NCBI GenBank assembly: GCA_963818725.1
Contig: CAWFTU010000014.1
Span: 558,001-622,000 of the forward strand
DNA length: 64,000 nucleotides
Origin: DATFDN01 sp963818725
GTDB lineage: Bacteria; Pseudomonadota; Alphaproteobacteria; Acetobacterales; Acetobacteraceae
Direction of reading: 5' to 3'
Shown: positions 52,298-60,566 of the stretch, one piece after another
How the letters are laid out: each line of letters opens with the position of its first letter
Numbering within the stretch: position 1 is the first letter of the stretch
The notes under the pieces: generated by a model
Databases searched by the model: none
What the model was told of the DNA's origin: nothing
What the model saw: the letters and a program-made list of their open reading frames with translations, nothing else
Made by a program: the position numbers and the translations under genes

Positions 52298-52648
52298 ATG
52301 CATGTCGTCAATCTTGAAACGAAACTGGCCATGTTTCACGACCACTGGGCGCCGAAGATCGTTGCCGCCTTCAACGGCCACGATGTCATGGTGGTCAAGC
52401 TCCGGGGCGAATTCGTCTGGCATTCCCATCCCGACACGGACGACTTCTTCCTCGTGCTCAAGGGGAACCTGACGATCCAGCTCAGGGACGGCGACGTGCA
52501 TCTCGGCCCTGGTGATCTTTACGTTGTTCCGAAAGGCGTCGAGCACCGCCCCGTGGCCGAGGACGAGGTTCACCTCCTGCTCATCGAACCAGCCAACACC
52601 CCGAACACCGGCGACGTCGCGACCGCCGCCCCGAAGGAATTCATCTGA
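52298..52648 (+). CDS. cupin-domain protein
   Basis: A 116-residue single-domain cupin: FVWHSHPDTDDFFLVLKGNL (motif 1 with the H-x-H and Glu-like positions HSHPDTDD) and GPGDLYVVPKGVEHRPVA (motif 2 with the later His). Such proteins bind a metal ion and serve as small isomerases, dioxygenases or sensors. GGAGGAG lies 6 bp before the ATG. It follows proB after 46 bp and precedes the aldolase gene; no pathway is evident. Confidence 0.85.
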   Translation: MHVVNLETKLAMFHDHWAPKIVAAFNGHDVMVVKLRGEFVWHSHPDTDDFFLVLKGNLTIQLRDGDVHLGPGDLYVVPKGVEHRPVAEDEVHLLLIEPANTPNTGDVATAAPKEFI

Positions 52649-52769
52649 CCCCGCCGTTTGGCCAGTCGTCCGATGGCGGAGCAGTAACCGAATGCCCAGG
52701 GCGCCGCGCATTGACGCTGCCCGCATTGGGGCGCGAAAATCGCGGTCCCGATCGAGAGGAACAGCCACG

Positions 52770-53549
52770 ATGAACGTCGCTACCCCTCCGGCCGCGCTGG
52801 CCGGCGTCTCCGCACAGGAATGGAAGATTCGCTGCGATCTTGCCGCGCTCTACCGGTTGGTCGCGCATTACCGAATGACTGATCTCATCTACACGCATAT
52901 CAGCGCGCGGCTGCCCGGCCCCGAGCACCACTTCCTGATCAACAAGTACGGCGTGCATTTCGATCGGATGCGTGCCTCCGACCTGGTGAAGATCGACCTG
53001 GACGGAAATGTTGTCGAAAACGGCGCCGACCCGCAGAGCCGCCGGGTGAACGCGGCCGGCTTCACCATCCACTCCGCGATTCATCAGGCGCGGGAAGACC
53101 TGATGTGCGTCGCCCACACGCACACCGCCGCCGGCATCGCCATCTCGGCGCAGAAACACGGATTGCTGCCGCTGTCGCAGCACGCGCTCAAGTTCTACGG
53201 CCGCCTCGCCTATCATCGCTATGAGGGTATCGCGCTCGACCTCGATGAGCGGGATCGGCTGGTGCGCGACCTGGGCGAGCACAAGGCGATGGTCTTGCAG
53301 AACCACGGACTGCTGGTGGGCGGCACGTCAATCCCGGAGGCGTTCCACATGACCTACATGCTGGAGCGGGCCTGTCAGGCGCAGGTCGCGGCCCTGTCGG
53401 GCGGCGCCGAACTGCTCACTCCGCCCGAGGAGGTTTGCCGCCACACCGCCGCGCAGTTCCGCCGCCAGGAGAACGAGGAGCATTACGCGTTGGTGTGGAG
53501 CGCGGCGCTGGAGCTGATCGAGGGCGGGCGGCCGGATTACCGAAGCTAG
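52770..53549 (+). CDS. class II aldolase/adducin family protein
   Basis: A 259-residue class II aldolase/adducin-fold protein. Zinc-ligand pattern: CVAHTHTAAGIAISA supplies H-x-H, and the second site lies in MVLQNHGLLVGG. Also NAAGFTIHSAIHQARED and THISARLPGPEHHFLIN. Relatives include fuculose-phosphate and ribulose-phosphate aldolases/epimerases and several decarboxylase-like proteins, so the reaction is open. ATG at 52770 has GAGAGGAAC upstream. Confidence 0.88.
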   Translation: MNVATPPAALAGVSAQEWKIRCDLAALYRLVAHYRMTDLIYTHISARLPGPEHHFLINKYGVHFDRMRASDLVKIDLDGNVVENGADPQSRRVNAAGFTIHSAIHQAREDLMCVAHTHTAAGIAISAQKHGLLPLSQHALKFYGRLAYHRYEGIALDLDERDRLVRDLGEHKAMVLQNHGLLVGGTSIPEAFHMTYMLERACQAQVAALSGGAELLTPPEEVCRHTAAQFRRQENEEHYALVWSAALELIEGGRPDYRS

Positions 53550-53922
53550 GCCGCTGCGCCGGCCACGCCACGCGACGCTCAATATGGCTCACAGGGCCAC
53601 CCATATCCCCGCTCTGCACGGCGAGCAGAGCCGGGGGAAGGGGCACGCCGTCGCGTGAAACCATCCGAGTCGCTCTCCCCAGCAGGCGCGGCAGCACAAG
53701 CGTAGCCTCCCGAATGAACGCGAGCAGCAGCACGCTGGCATAGGGGATCAGCGCGCGCCGCGGGACGGGCAGGGCAATGGCGGGCGGGACGTTTCGCCCA
53801 CCGCGGCGGAAGCGAGCATGGCCGCGACCTTGGAGCCGTCGCGCCGTCCGAATCTTCGAAACAGCCTACTGCTTAATCTATGGCGACGCCTCTTAACGGG
53901 GATGTAACGCTTGCCGGCTAAT
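53550..53922. other. intergenic stretch without a convincing gene
   Basis: 373 bp between the aldolase gene and IS630 copy 2. A minus-strand frame starting near 53733 (MLLLAFIREATLVLPRLLG) has a hydrophobic start but its C-terminal half lies antisense to the aldolase gene, so it is not accepted as a gene. It could be the remnant of a membrane protein. No RNA gene seen. Confidence 0.5.
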
Positions 53923-53949
53923 TATAGATCCGGCTGTCATTATTTTGAA

Positions 53950-54732
53950 TCATGCCGCATAGCGCATGGACTTCTGGCGGAAGAAGCTGCGGACCCGGGC
54001 GGGCGACTTGGCCAGCCGACGCATGTGGCTGATGGCGGCCTGCTTGAGCTGCTGTTTGCTGCGCATTGGCGGCTTGCGGGTGACGTGCCGCTTGAGGTCG
54101 GCATTCAGCCCTTCATCCGGATTGAGTTCCGGACTGTGGGACGGCAGGTAGGAGACCTCGATCTGCGCCTTGTGCCGGGCGAGCCACTCACGCACCACCG
54201 CCGAACGGTGCACTGGCAGCCGGTCGAGGATCAGGAACACCTTGCGCCCGGCATCACGGATCAGGCGTTGCAGGAAGCCGATCAGCACCGGCGCCTTGAT
54301 CGCGCCGTCCAGCACCTGCCAGCGCAACTCGCCTCGGTTGCTGACCGCCGAGATCAGGCCCCGCCCGATGCGGCGCTGGTTGGGCCGCACGACGGGTGTC
54401 TTGCCGGGGAGCGCGTAGGAACGACCGCGCACGTCCTCGGCGCGCAGCCCGGTCTCGTCGCCCCAGAAGATCACCCCACGCGCCCGCCGGGCCCGGGCGA
54501 CAATCGCTGGATACTCCCGGCGCAGCCAATCGCGCACCGCTGCCGGTTGCTGCCCATGGGCCCGCCGCAGCGGCTTTTGCGCGGTGAAGCCCCAGCGTGC
54601 CAGGTGCGTGCCGGTGGTGCGCACCGCCAGGCGCACGCCATACTGGCGGCGGATGAGCGCACCCACCGCCCCCTCCGCAGCCATTCCATGGACTGCGTCC
54701 ATGGAACCTTCGGCTGCTCCGCCCGGCTCCAC
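53950..54732 (-). CDS. IS630 transposase, DDE catalytic part (copy 2)
   Basis: Identical to the copy-1 protein apart from one residue: AAISHMRRL in place of AAIRHMRRL near the C terminus. The catalytic segments IFWGDETGLR, LILDRLPVHRS and SPELNPDEGLN are unchanged. It is out of frame with its DNA-binding part for the same reason, the 44-nt palindrome. Confidence 0.85.
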   Translation of the reverse strand: MEPGGAAEGSMDAVHGMAAEGAVGALIRRQYGVRLAVRTTGTHLARWGFTAQKPLRRAHGQQPAAVRDWLRREYPAIVARARRARGVIFWGDETGLRAEDVRGRSYALPGKTPVVRPNQRRIGRGLISAVSNRGELRWQVLDGAIKAPVLIGFLQRLIRDAGRKVFLILDRLPVHRSAVVREWLARHKAQIEVSYLPSHSPELNPDEGLNADLKRHVTRKPPMRSKQQLKQAAISHMRRLAKSPARVRSFFRQKSMRYAA

Positions 54733-55034
54733 AGCGCAAAGTCCAGGCCCAACTCGTCGGGCATACGGCGGCAGATCAGCCGCTGGATCTCCCTCTCCTG
54801 TGCCGTCGTCAGCAGCTTCTGCTCGTCTGGCTTGCGCCCGCGCTTGCCGCTGACCAGCCCCGTCTCGCCCTGGGCGTCAAAACGCTTGCAGATGTCGAAC
54901 ACGCCGGTTTGGCTGAGCCCGACCTGGGCGGCGATTGCCGCATAGTTCGCACCGCTCTGGCGCAGGCCGATCACCTGTCGCCGTCTTTCTTCCTGGGCCG
55001 CCGGAGCCAGCTTGCGCATGTCCACGTGCTTCAT
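54471..55034 (-). CDS. IS630 transposase, DNA-binding N-terminal part (copy 2)
   Basis: As in copy 1, with one substitution: CRRMPDELG instead of CRRVPDELG near residue 91. Native sequence ends at LWSRAE (residue 106), after which the frame enters the palindrome. The helix-turn-helix is intact. Confidence 0.82.
   Translation of the reverse strand: MKHVDMRKLAPAAQEERRRQVIGLRQSGANYAAIAAQVGLSQTGVFDICKRFDAQGETGLVSGKRGRKPDEQKLLTTAQEREIQRLICRRMPDELGLDFALWSRAEQPKVPWTQSMEWLRRGRWVRSSAASMACAWRCAPPARTWHAGASPRKSRCGGPMGSNRQRCAIGCAGSIQRLSPGPGGRVG
54673..54722. repeat. 44-nt palindromic mini-element with CTCCGC flanks (IS630 copy 2)
   Basis: CTCCGC at 54673-54678 and 54717-54722, with the same intervening hairpin as in copy 1 (no base difference seen). 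The two IS630 copies therefore spread after this palindrome had entered, or the transposase works despite it. Confidence 0.85.
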
Positions 55035-55121
55035 GTCCGAGGACGTGGTGGCCCTCAGCTTCTATCCAACATAATGGCAGCCGGATCTATATTTGCCAGC
55101 GAAGACCCGAGGCGCCGAGCC

Positions 55122-56258
55122 ATGACGAGCCCATCTCGTGATATGCAACGCCCGAGCGTGGCGCCGACCGATCGCGGCGCGCGCACCCGCAGCCTCGCGG
55201 CGACCGCCTGGGCCGCGTTCGAGCGGCATGACGTTCTGCCTACCCCTCGCAACTTTGACCTGTTCTTCACCTACTACAGCGGCGGCAACCCGGAGCTGAC
55301 CCGGCGCCTCGACCTGCTATTGCAGGGCGGCCCTCCGCTCACCGATGCCGTCCTTGATACGTTACACGGCGAGTGCGTCGCCCCCGCCGAAATCGACCTT
55401 GACGCGGTCAGCGTGGGCTCGGAGGCCATCCGGGACGCGGCGCAAACCCTTGTCGAGCAGGTCGCTGGCAGTCAGGCGGCGATACGGGGCTATGGCGAGA
55501 CGCTGGCGCATTGGGCGGCGCACCTCGGGGACGAGCCGACGGTCGCCGCGCTGGTGCGGGCCATCGCCACGCTCAGTGAGGAGACCAGGCGGGCGGGCGA
55601 GCGCAACCGCGTGCTGGAACAGCAGCTCTCGGCCTCCACCGCACGCATCGCCAAGCTGCGGCAGAACCTTGCCGACGTGAAGCAAGAGGCGACCACCGAC
55701 CCGCTGACCGGCATTGCCAACCGCAAGGCCTTCGAGGCCAAGCTGCGCCGGGCGGTCGCACAGGCCCGCTCGGAACCGGGCGCGCTCTCGGTGCTGCTGC
55801 TCGACATCGATCACTTCAAGCAGTTCAACGACCAGCACGGCCACCGCACCGGAGATCTGGTGCTGCGGCTGGTTGGCCGCGTGCTGTCCGACAACGTGAA
55901 GGGGCGCGATTGCGCAGCGCGCTACGGCGGGGAAGAATTCGCGATCCTTCTGGCTGGCGCCAAGCTGCACGCGGGCGCGATTGTGGCTCAGCAGATCTGC
56001 GACGCGCTCAGCGGCAAGCACTTGGTGAACAAGGGATCGGGTCGGGATCTGGGCCGGATCACGGTCTCGGTGGGCGTGGCCGAGTTTCGGCCCGACGAGA
56101 GCGCGACGTCGCTCGTGGAGCGGGCCGACCTTGCGCTCTATGAGGCTAAGCGAACGGGCCGGAACCGGGTTTGCGTGGAGACCCCGCCAGCCACGGCGGA
56201 GTCGGCCGCACTGAATGGCGCGAGGGGGCCCGTGTCGCGTGGACGGCGGAGCCGCTAG
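55122..56258 (+). CDS. diguanylate cyclase (GGDEF domain)
   Basis: A 378-residue cytoplasmic protein. Residues 1-160 are helical without a recognised sensor domain; a coiled coil (about 155-200, ERNRVLEQQLSASTARIAKL) leads into the GGDEF domain (DPLTGIANRKAFEAKLRR to the end). The active site is intact: RYGGEEFAILL. The inhibitory I-site, normally RxxD, reads KGRD, so product inhibition may be weak. It should make c-di-GMP. Its promoter region now contains the end of IS630 copy 2. A small gene of unknown function follows 2 bp later. Confidence 0.92.
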   Translation: MTSPSRDMQRPSVAPTDRGARTRSLAATAWAAFERHDVLPTPRNFDLFFTYYSGGNPELTRRLDLLLQGGPPLTDAVLDTLHGECVAPAEIDLDAVSVGSEAIRDAAQTLVEQVAGSQAAIRGYGETLAHWAAHLGDEPTVAALVRAIATLSEETRRAGERNRVLEQQLSASTARIAKLRQNLADVKQEATTDPLTGIANRKAFEAKLRRAVAQARSEPGALSVLLLDIDHFKQFNDQHGHRTGDLVLRLVGRVLSDNVKGRDCAARYGGEEFAILLAGAKLHAGAIVAQQICDALSGKHLVNKGSGRDLGRITVSVGVAEFRPDESATSLVERADLALYEAKRTGRNRVCVETPPATAESAALNGARGPVSRGRRSR

Positions 56259-56260
56259 CC

Positions 56261-56635
56261 ATGCCCTCGGAGATGCGCCAAATCCTGTTCCGGACCCCCG
56301 AGGTCGCACAGGCGGTCACCGAGTACCACCGCCGCATGCGGACCCCGCTTCCGGCCGGCACCATCGTGCGCTGCACCGCCGAGAGTGATGACTCCGATAG
56401 CGCGACGCGTGTTCGCATGGTCATCGCGCTCGACGATCCAGAGACGACCCACCCTGGCGGAGCGCACAGGGAGATCGTGATTGACGGTCCGCTGCTCGCG
56501 GCCGCCCTGATCCTGTTTTGCCGCGACCGCCGCATCCCGCTGCCCGCCAATGCAAAGAAGTCGCTGCAACGCGTCGGCGACCAGGTGGGGCTGGTTGTCA
56601 CGTCGGGGCTGCGGGGAAGCAGCTGGTGCGGATGA
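56261..56635 (+). CDS. hypothetical protein linked to the diguanylate cyclase
   Basis: A 124-residue protein not recognised: MPSEMRQILFRTPEVAQAVT, RMVIALDDPETTHPGGAHRE, LLAAALILFCRDRRIPLPANAKKSLQRVGDQ. It looks soluble, with a mixed alpha/beta N-terminal half and a helical C terminus. It starts 2 bp after the cyclase stop, so it is almost certainly co-translated; a role as partner or regulator of c-di-GMP signalling is inference. Similar short genes with the IPLPANAKKSL motif may exist beside other alphaproteobacterial GGDEF genes. Confidence 0.7.
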   Translation: MPSEMRQILFRTPEVAQAVTEYHRRMRTPLPAGTIVRCTAESDDSDSATRVRMVIALDDPETTHPGGAHREIVIDGPLLAAALILFCRDRRIPLPANAKKSLQRVGDQVGLVVTSGLRGSSWCG

Positions 56636-56639
56636 CGCC

Positions 56640-56682
56640 TCCGTCCCCGTCCCCCATGCGGGAGCGTTGGGGGAGGAGTCGA
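56640..56682. repeat. C/G-rich palindromic repeat after the diguanylate cyclase operon
   Basis: CCGTCCCCCATGCGGGAGCG with GGGGGAGG just after: another member of the dispersed C/G-rich repeat family, here between convergent transcription units. It may serve as a terminator hairpin (CTCCCGCA-like stem), though no U-tract follows. Confidence 0.45.
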
Positions 56683-56693
56683 TCAATCCAGCA

Positions 56694-59039
56694 TCAGAAC
56701 CGGAACCGCACCCCGCCATAGGCGGCCACGGGTGGCGCGGGACTCAGGCTGCGCGTGATGGTGGCGCCCGGCACCTGGGCAATCGGCACCGAGCTGGTCG
56801 GCGAAAAGGTGCCATACGTTTCATATTTTACGTTCAGCAGGTTCTGCACCAGGGCAAAGACCTCAAGATTCCGCGTAACCCGATAGCTCGTGTTGGCGTT
56901 CAGGACCACATAGGGGTTGGTCTTCGGGGTCAGGTTGGCCTCGTCGCCGAACAGGTACTGGCCGCTGCTGACCAGCCCTGAGAAACCAACACTCCAGGCG
57001 TCCGTGACCGCGTACTCGGCGCCGAGCTTGAAGCTGTTCGCCGGCACGCCGGGCAGGTGATTGCCGGGCACGACATGGATCAAGCCGTTCGCATCTGCCC
57101 CTGGATTGAGCGGGCTATCAAGCGTCAACGGGGACTGGAACGTCGCGTCGGTGTACGCGTAGTTGATCCAGGCGCGCAGGCGTGGCCCGCGCCAACTGAG
57201 CCCGGCCTCCAGGCCCTGCCGACGCGTCCGGCCCACGTTCTGAAAGTAGTCAAGGCCCGGTATCGTGCTCGCGACGAAGGCGATGTCGTCGTCGTCGTTG
57301 GTGCGAAACAGCGCGAAATTCCAGTCGAGATTGCCGTTCCCGGCGTGCAGGCGGCCGCGCAGCCCGGCCTCGACCGTGTGCGAGACCACCTGCTTGAGGT
57401 CCGGGTCGCCGGTGAAGAAATTGGCCAACGTACAAGGACTTGCCGGGCTCGCGCAGGACAGCTCGGCCGGCGTCGGCGCGCGGTTCCCCTCGGAATAGCC
57501 CCCGTACAGCGAGAGGCTGGGCAGGACTTGATAGGTGAGGCCGATCCCTGGATTGAAATGGCTGTAGCTGTGATTGCCGCTCAGCGCGGTGCCGTTCTGG
57601 TCGTTGAGATCGATTTGCGCCACGTTCAGCCGGCCCGCGAGCGAGAGCGCCAGCTTGGGCGTGATGTCGAACACGTCGGCGAAATAGGCGCCGTAATAGG
57701 CATTGGTGATGCCGACGCGCACTGGCGCGACCGGGCCGCCCGGCTGGTCGATCAGGATGCCGGGGCCGATGAAGACCCCGTTCACATCGGTGACGCCGCC
57801 GAGCAGCGTGCTTGCGGTGAAGGTCGAGACACCGCCATCGAAGCTCAGGCCCGCCACCACCTGGTTGTGCCGGCCGAGCACCGTGGAGTCGTGCGTCACC
57901 TGCAAGGCCGCGCCATAGCCATTGGAATCCACTGCCTGGTTGTTGAGCTGCGAGTAGGGGCCGCCGCTCAGGAAGTCGGGGATCGGGCTGCCCGTGCGAT
58001 CGAACAGCGGGTTGCCGTTGTTGTCGCACAGAAAGCCAGGCGTCGTCGCGCACGCGGCCGTGCCCGACGCGTTGCCGTTGGCGATGCGCTGCGACAGGTT
58101 GTCGTAGTAGAGGATGCCCTGCAGCGAGGTGGCGTCCGTGACGCTCCATGTGCCGGACAGGCTGACCAGGCCGTATTTGTTGGTCGTCTTGTTGGGCGCG
58201 GTGAACGTGGCGGTGCGGTCCACGTCGAGGAGCTGCACTGGCAGCGTGCCCGGGCTGTTGAGCGTGTTGTCGGCGAGCATCACGTTCAGGTGCAGCTCCG
58301 CCCTGTCGGAGCGCCAGCCCACGTCGCCATAGAATTGGCGGACGTCGGAGGAGTTGAGCTGGCGCCAACCGTTGCTGTGGAAGACGTTCGCGGCGACATA
58401 GGTCGAGACGTTTCCGCTTTGTTTGCCGTATTGCAGGCTGCCATTGATCGTGCCGAAGGAGCCGCCATAAAGCTCGGCCAGGCCGCCGTGCCAGGTGAAG
58501 CCGTTCTTGAGCTGGATGGAGAGCGACCCGCCCAGCGCGTTGAGACCGAACACGGGGTTGGAGCCTTCGAGGTTCACGCGATCGATCGCGACGGAGGGCA
58601 GCAGGTCCCAGTTCACCGAGTCCGAGAACGGCGCATTGAACCGCACGCCGTTCACATACACCGCGAGGCCTTGCGGGTTACCGTCCAGCGGCGAGACGAT
58701 GAAGCCGCGATATTGGAGATTGGGCTGGAACGGGTTGCCCTGGGCGTCCTGGAGCAGGGCTCCCGGCGTCTGCTCCTCCAGCGCGCCAAGCAAGCTCGGT
58801 ACGCCGGTGCGCTCGATGTCCTGCCCGGTCAGGGTGTTGACCGTGGCCGGCGCCTTGTTGCGGTCGATGCCCGAGCCCAGCAGCGGCGAGGGAGCGACCA
58901 CGTTGACCTCGGGCAGTTGAGTCGCCGGAGCCGTTTGCCCGTGAACCAGACAGGGCAGCGCCAAGGCCGCGATCCAAGCGGGCCAGGTCACGGCCAGTCG
59001 ATCCACCAGGTACATGCAAAGGAACTTGCCGAGCCGCAT
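56694..59039 (-). CDS. TonB-dependent outer-membrane receptor
   Basis: A 781-residue receptor. Exported (leader to about residue 35, cleaved near VHGQ), then a short segment LPEVNVVAPSPL that may hold the TonB box, a plug domain (about 55-170: NTLTGQDIERTGVPSLLGAL, NLQYRGFIVSPLDGNPQGLA, GLNALGGSLSIQLKNG) and a 22-strand barrel ending YGGVRFRF with C-terminal Phe. The plug lacks a CarH or FecA-type signalling extension, so it is not a transducer. The ligand is unknown (siderophore, cobalamin, metal chelate or a sugar). It diverges from the two-component system and shares a module with TonB. Confidence 0.92.
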   Translation of the reverse strand: MRLGKFLCMYLVDRLAVTWPAWIAALALPCLVHGQTAPATQLPEVNVVAPSPLLGSGIDRNKAPATVNTLTGQDIERTGVPSLLGALEEQTPGALLQDAQGNPFQPNLQYRGFIVSPLDGNPQGLAVYVNGVRFNAPFSDSVNWDLLPSVAIDRVNLEGSNPVFGLNALGGSLSIQLKNGFTWHGGLAELYGGSFGTINGSLQYGKQSGNVSTYVAANVFHSNGWRQLNSSDVRQFYGDVGWRSDRAELHLNVMLADNTLNSPGTLPVQLLDVDRTATFTAPNKTTNKYGLVSLSGTWSVTDATSLQGILYYDNLSQRIANGNASGTAACATTPGFLCDNNGNPLFDRTGSPIPDFLSGGPYSQLNNQAVDSNGYGAALQVTHDSTVLGRHNQVVAGLSFDGGVSTFTASTLLGGVTDVNGVFIGPGILIDQPGGPVAPVRVGITNAYYGAYFADVFDITPKLALSLAGRLNVAQIDLNDQNGTALSGNHSYSHFNPGIGLTYQVLPSLSLYGGYSEGNRAPTPAELSCASPASPCTLANFFTGDPDLKQVVSHTVEAGLRGRLHAGNGNLDWNFALFRTNDDDDIAFVASTIPGLDYFQNVGRTRRQGLEAGLSWRGPRLRAWINYAYTDATFQSPLTLDSPLNPGADANGLIHVVPGNHLPGVPANSFKLGAEYAVTDAWSVGFSGLVSSGQYLFGDEANLTPKTNPYVVLNANTSYRVTRNLEVFALVQNLLNVKYETYGTFSPTSSVPIAQVPGATITRSLSPAPPVAAYGGVRFRF

Positions 59040-59136
59040 AGGGTGTGGTCGCTCCAGAGACGTGCTTTCCTGGCAGGTGCGCCTTGCGCGCCAGCCGAGT
59101 AGGCAGCAATCCGTAGGGCCCGGCTAGGGCAATGCT

Positions 59137-59173
59137 TCCCGATCTCGAGGGAAAAGTTTCCCGGCCGGGGAAT
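59137..59173. promoter_or_regulatory. candidate operator: clustered inverted repeats between receptor and two-component genes
   Basis: In the 180-bp divergent gap lie TTCCC-8-GGGAA (59137-59154) and GGGAAA-AG-TTTCCC (59150-59163), with GGGGAA following at 59168-59173. These overlapping dyads of TTCCC/GGGAA type are placed about 50 bp before the histidine-kinase ATG and 100 bp before the receptor ATG. They are the natural candidate for a binding site of the NarL-type regulator (inference). Confidence 0.4.
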
Positions 59174-59219
59174 AGTTGGGTGGGCTGCGCATCATGTTCG
59201 TTTGGAGAGATGCAGGGTC

Positions 59220-60566
59220 ATGTCGTTGCGCCTCCGCCTCATCGTCTCTCTCGCCATCCCCTTGGCGTTCAGCCTCGTGTTCGGCTGCGTGCTTCTGGGC
59301 TGGCACGCGACGCGCTCGGTGCGCACGGAGTTGATGGCGGCGCTGGACGTGGGGCGGCAAAGCGTCCGCAATGGGATCGAGGAGCTACCCTTTTCCAGCG
59401 ATCCCGAGCGTGACCTGCGCAGCCTGATCCGCACCTTCGATGGCAACCGCCACGTGCGGGCGGCCCTGCTGGGCCCAAGAGGCACCGTGTTCGTCCAATC
59501 GCACCTGTTGCCTCCCGTCATCGCGGTGCCGGGCTGGTTTCGCGATCTGATCGGCCCACACATTCCGCCGCTCGACCTCGCGGTTCCGTCGAACCTCGCC
59601 GACGGGCTCAGCATCCGGCTGCGGACCGATCCCACCAACGAGGCCGGGGAACTCTGGGGCGAGCTCCACGACGTCGTCCTGGCGCTGGCCATCTTCTGCC
59701 TCTTGGCCTTGGCATTCATCACCTGGACTGTCAGACGGTCGCTGCACCCGATCGCGGGGTTAGTCTCCGGATTGTCGCGCATCGGGTCGGGCGACTACGG
59801 TGTCCGCGTGGCCGAGACGGGACCGGTGGAGCTCGCGATGCTCGCCAGCGGCTTCAACCGAATGGCCGCGCGCCTCACCGCGATCGAGGCGCAGAACCGT
59901 CGATTGCACGCGCAGCTCGCCTCCTTGCAGGAGGAGGAGCGAGCCGATTTCGCGCGCGACCTGCACGATGAGATTGGCCCTTCGCTGTTCGCCCTGAGCA
60001 TAACGGCGGCGACGATCGGCGAGCTGGTGAAGACCGGACGGAGCGGTGACATTCCCGAGCAGGTGCGGACAATCCAGGACGTGGTTGCTGGCACGCAGCG
60101 CCAAGTCAGGGACATCCTGGGCCGCTTGCGGCCTGTTTCCGCCGTCGAGCTGGGGCTTCGCCCGGCGCTCCAGAACCTAATCGCGTTCTGGCGCACCCAT
60201 TGCCCCGCCATCGCCTTCGCGGTCGAGCTGTCTGTGGACGAGACAACGATTTGCGGCCCGCTCAAAGAAACGATCTACCGTGTGGTCCAAGAGGCCCTGA
60301 GCAACGCGGTGCGCCATGGAAGGCCGAGCCGGATCGAGGTTGCCATTACCACCGGCGCTGGCGAGATTGTCGCCGAGGTGAGCGACAACGGTGCCGGCTC
60401 GCCGGTAGCGGGCCGGCCCGGTTTTGGACTTATGGGGATGCGGGAACGGGTAGCCGCTCTGGCGGGCACGATCTCGATTGACGGCCTGGAGGCGGGTTCG
60501 GGTTGGCGCATTGTTGTCCGGCTGCCCTTGGCCACCAACGAGCAACCGATTGCGGCATTGTCATGA
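59220..60566 (+). CDS. NarL-family sensor histidine kinase
   Basis: A 448-residue membrane kinase: helices at 7-28 and 152-170 enclose a periplasmic sensor of about 120 residues; HAMP linker 172-225 (SLHPIAGLVSGLSRIGSGDY); HisKA_3 dimerisation domain with phospho-accepting His249 in FARDLHDEIGPSLFAL; HATPase_c with VQEALSNAVRHG (N box), SDNGAGSP (G1) and GFGLMGMRERV. The class resembles UhpB/NarX kinases. It overlaps the regulator gene by 4 bp (ATGA). The sensor ligand is unknown. Confidence 0.93.
   Translation: MSLRLRLIVSLAIPLAFSLVFGCVLLGWHATRSVRTELMAALDVGRQSVRNGIEELPFSSDPERDLRSLIRTFDGNRHVRAALLGPRGTVFVQSHLLPPVIAVPGWFRDLIGPHIPPLDLAVPSNLADGLSIRLRTDPTNEAGELWGELHDVVLALAIFCLLALAFITWTVRRSLHPIAGLVSGLSRIGSGDYGVRVAETGPVELAMLASGFNRMAARLTAIEAQNRRLHAQLASLQEEERADFARDLHDEIGPSLFALSITAATIGELVKTGRSGDIPEQVRTIQDVVAGTQRQVRDILGRLRPVSAVELGLRPALQNLIAFWRTHCPAIAFAVELSVDETTICGPLKETIYRVVQEALSNAVRHGRPSRIEVAITTGAGEIVAEVSDNGAGSPVAGRPGFGLMGMRERVAALAGTISIDGLEAGSGWRIVVRLPLATNEQPIAALS

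Larger units (their letters stand above)
53923..55091 (-). mobile_element. IS630-family insertion sequence, copy 2
   Basis: Same length and orientation as the copy at 7181-8349 and almost identical to it (three base differences seen). The same TATAGATCCGGCTG ends are present, with the TA target. It lies directly upstream of a diguanylate cyclase gene, which starts 30 bp beyond its right end, so it may have displaced that gene's promoter. The same frame-breaking palindrome is at 54673-54722. Confidence 0.93.

Noticed and set aside
7181..55091. The whole interval as a composite transposon bounded by IS630 copies
   Set aside because: It holds housekeeping genes (smc, asd, rplU, rpmA, obgE, proB) in normal context, and IS630 elements are not known to mobilise such blocks.
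57057..59102. A plus-strand open frame of about 680 codons opposite the TonB receptor
   Set aside because: Antisense shadow of the receptor gene; no ribosome site or recognisable domain, and the opposite strand has unmistakable receptor motifs.
59040..59219. Cobalamin riboswitch upstream of the TonB receptor
   Set aside because: No B12-box-like GCCACTG core or the expected multi-stem layout; the leader is too short.
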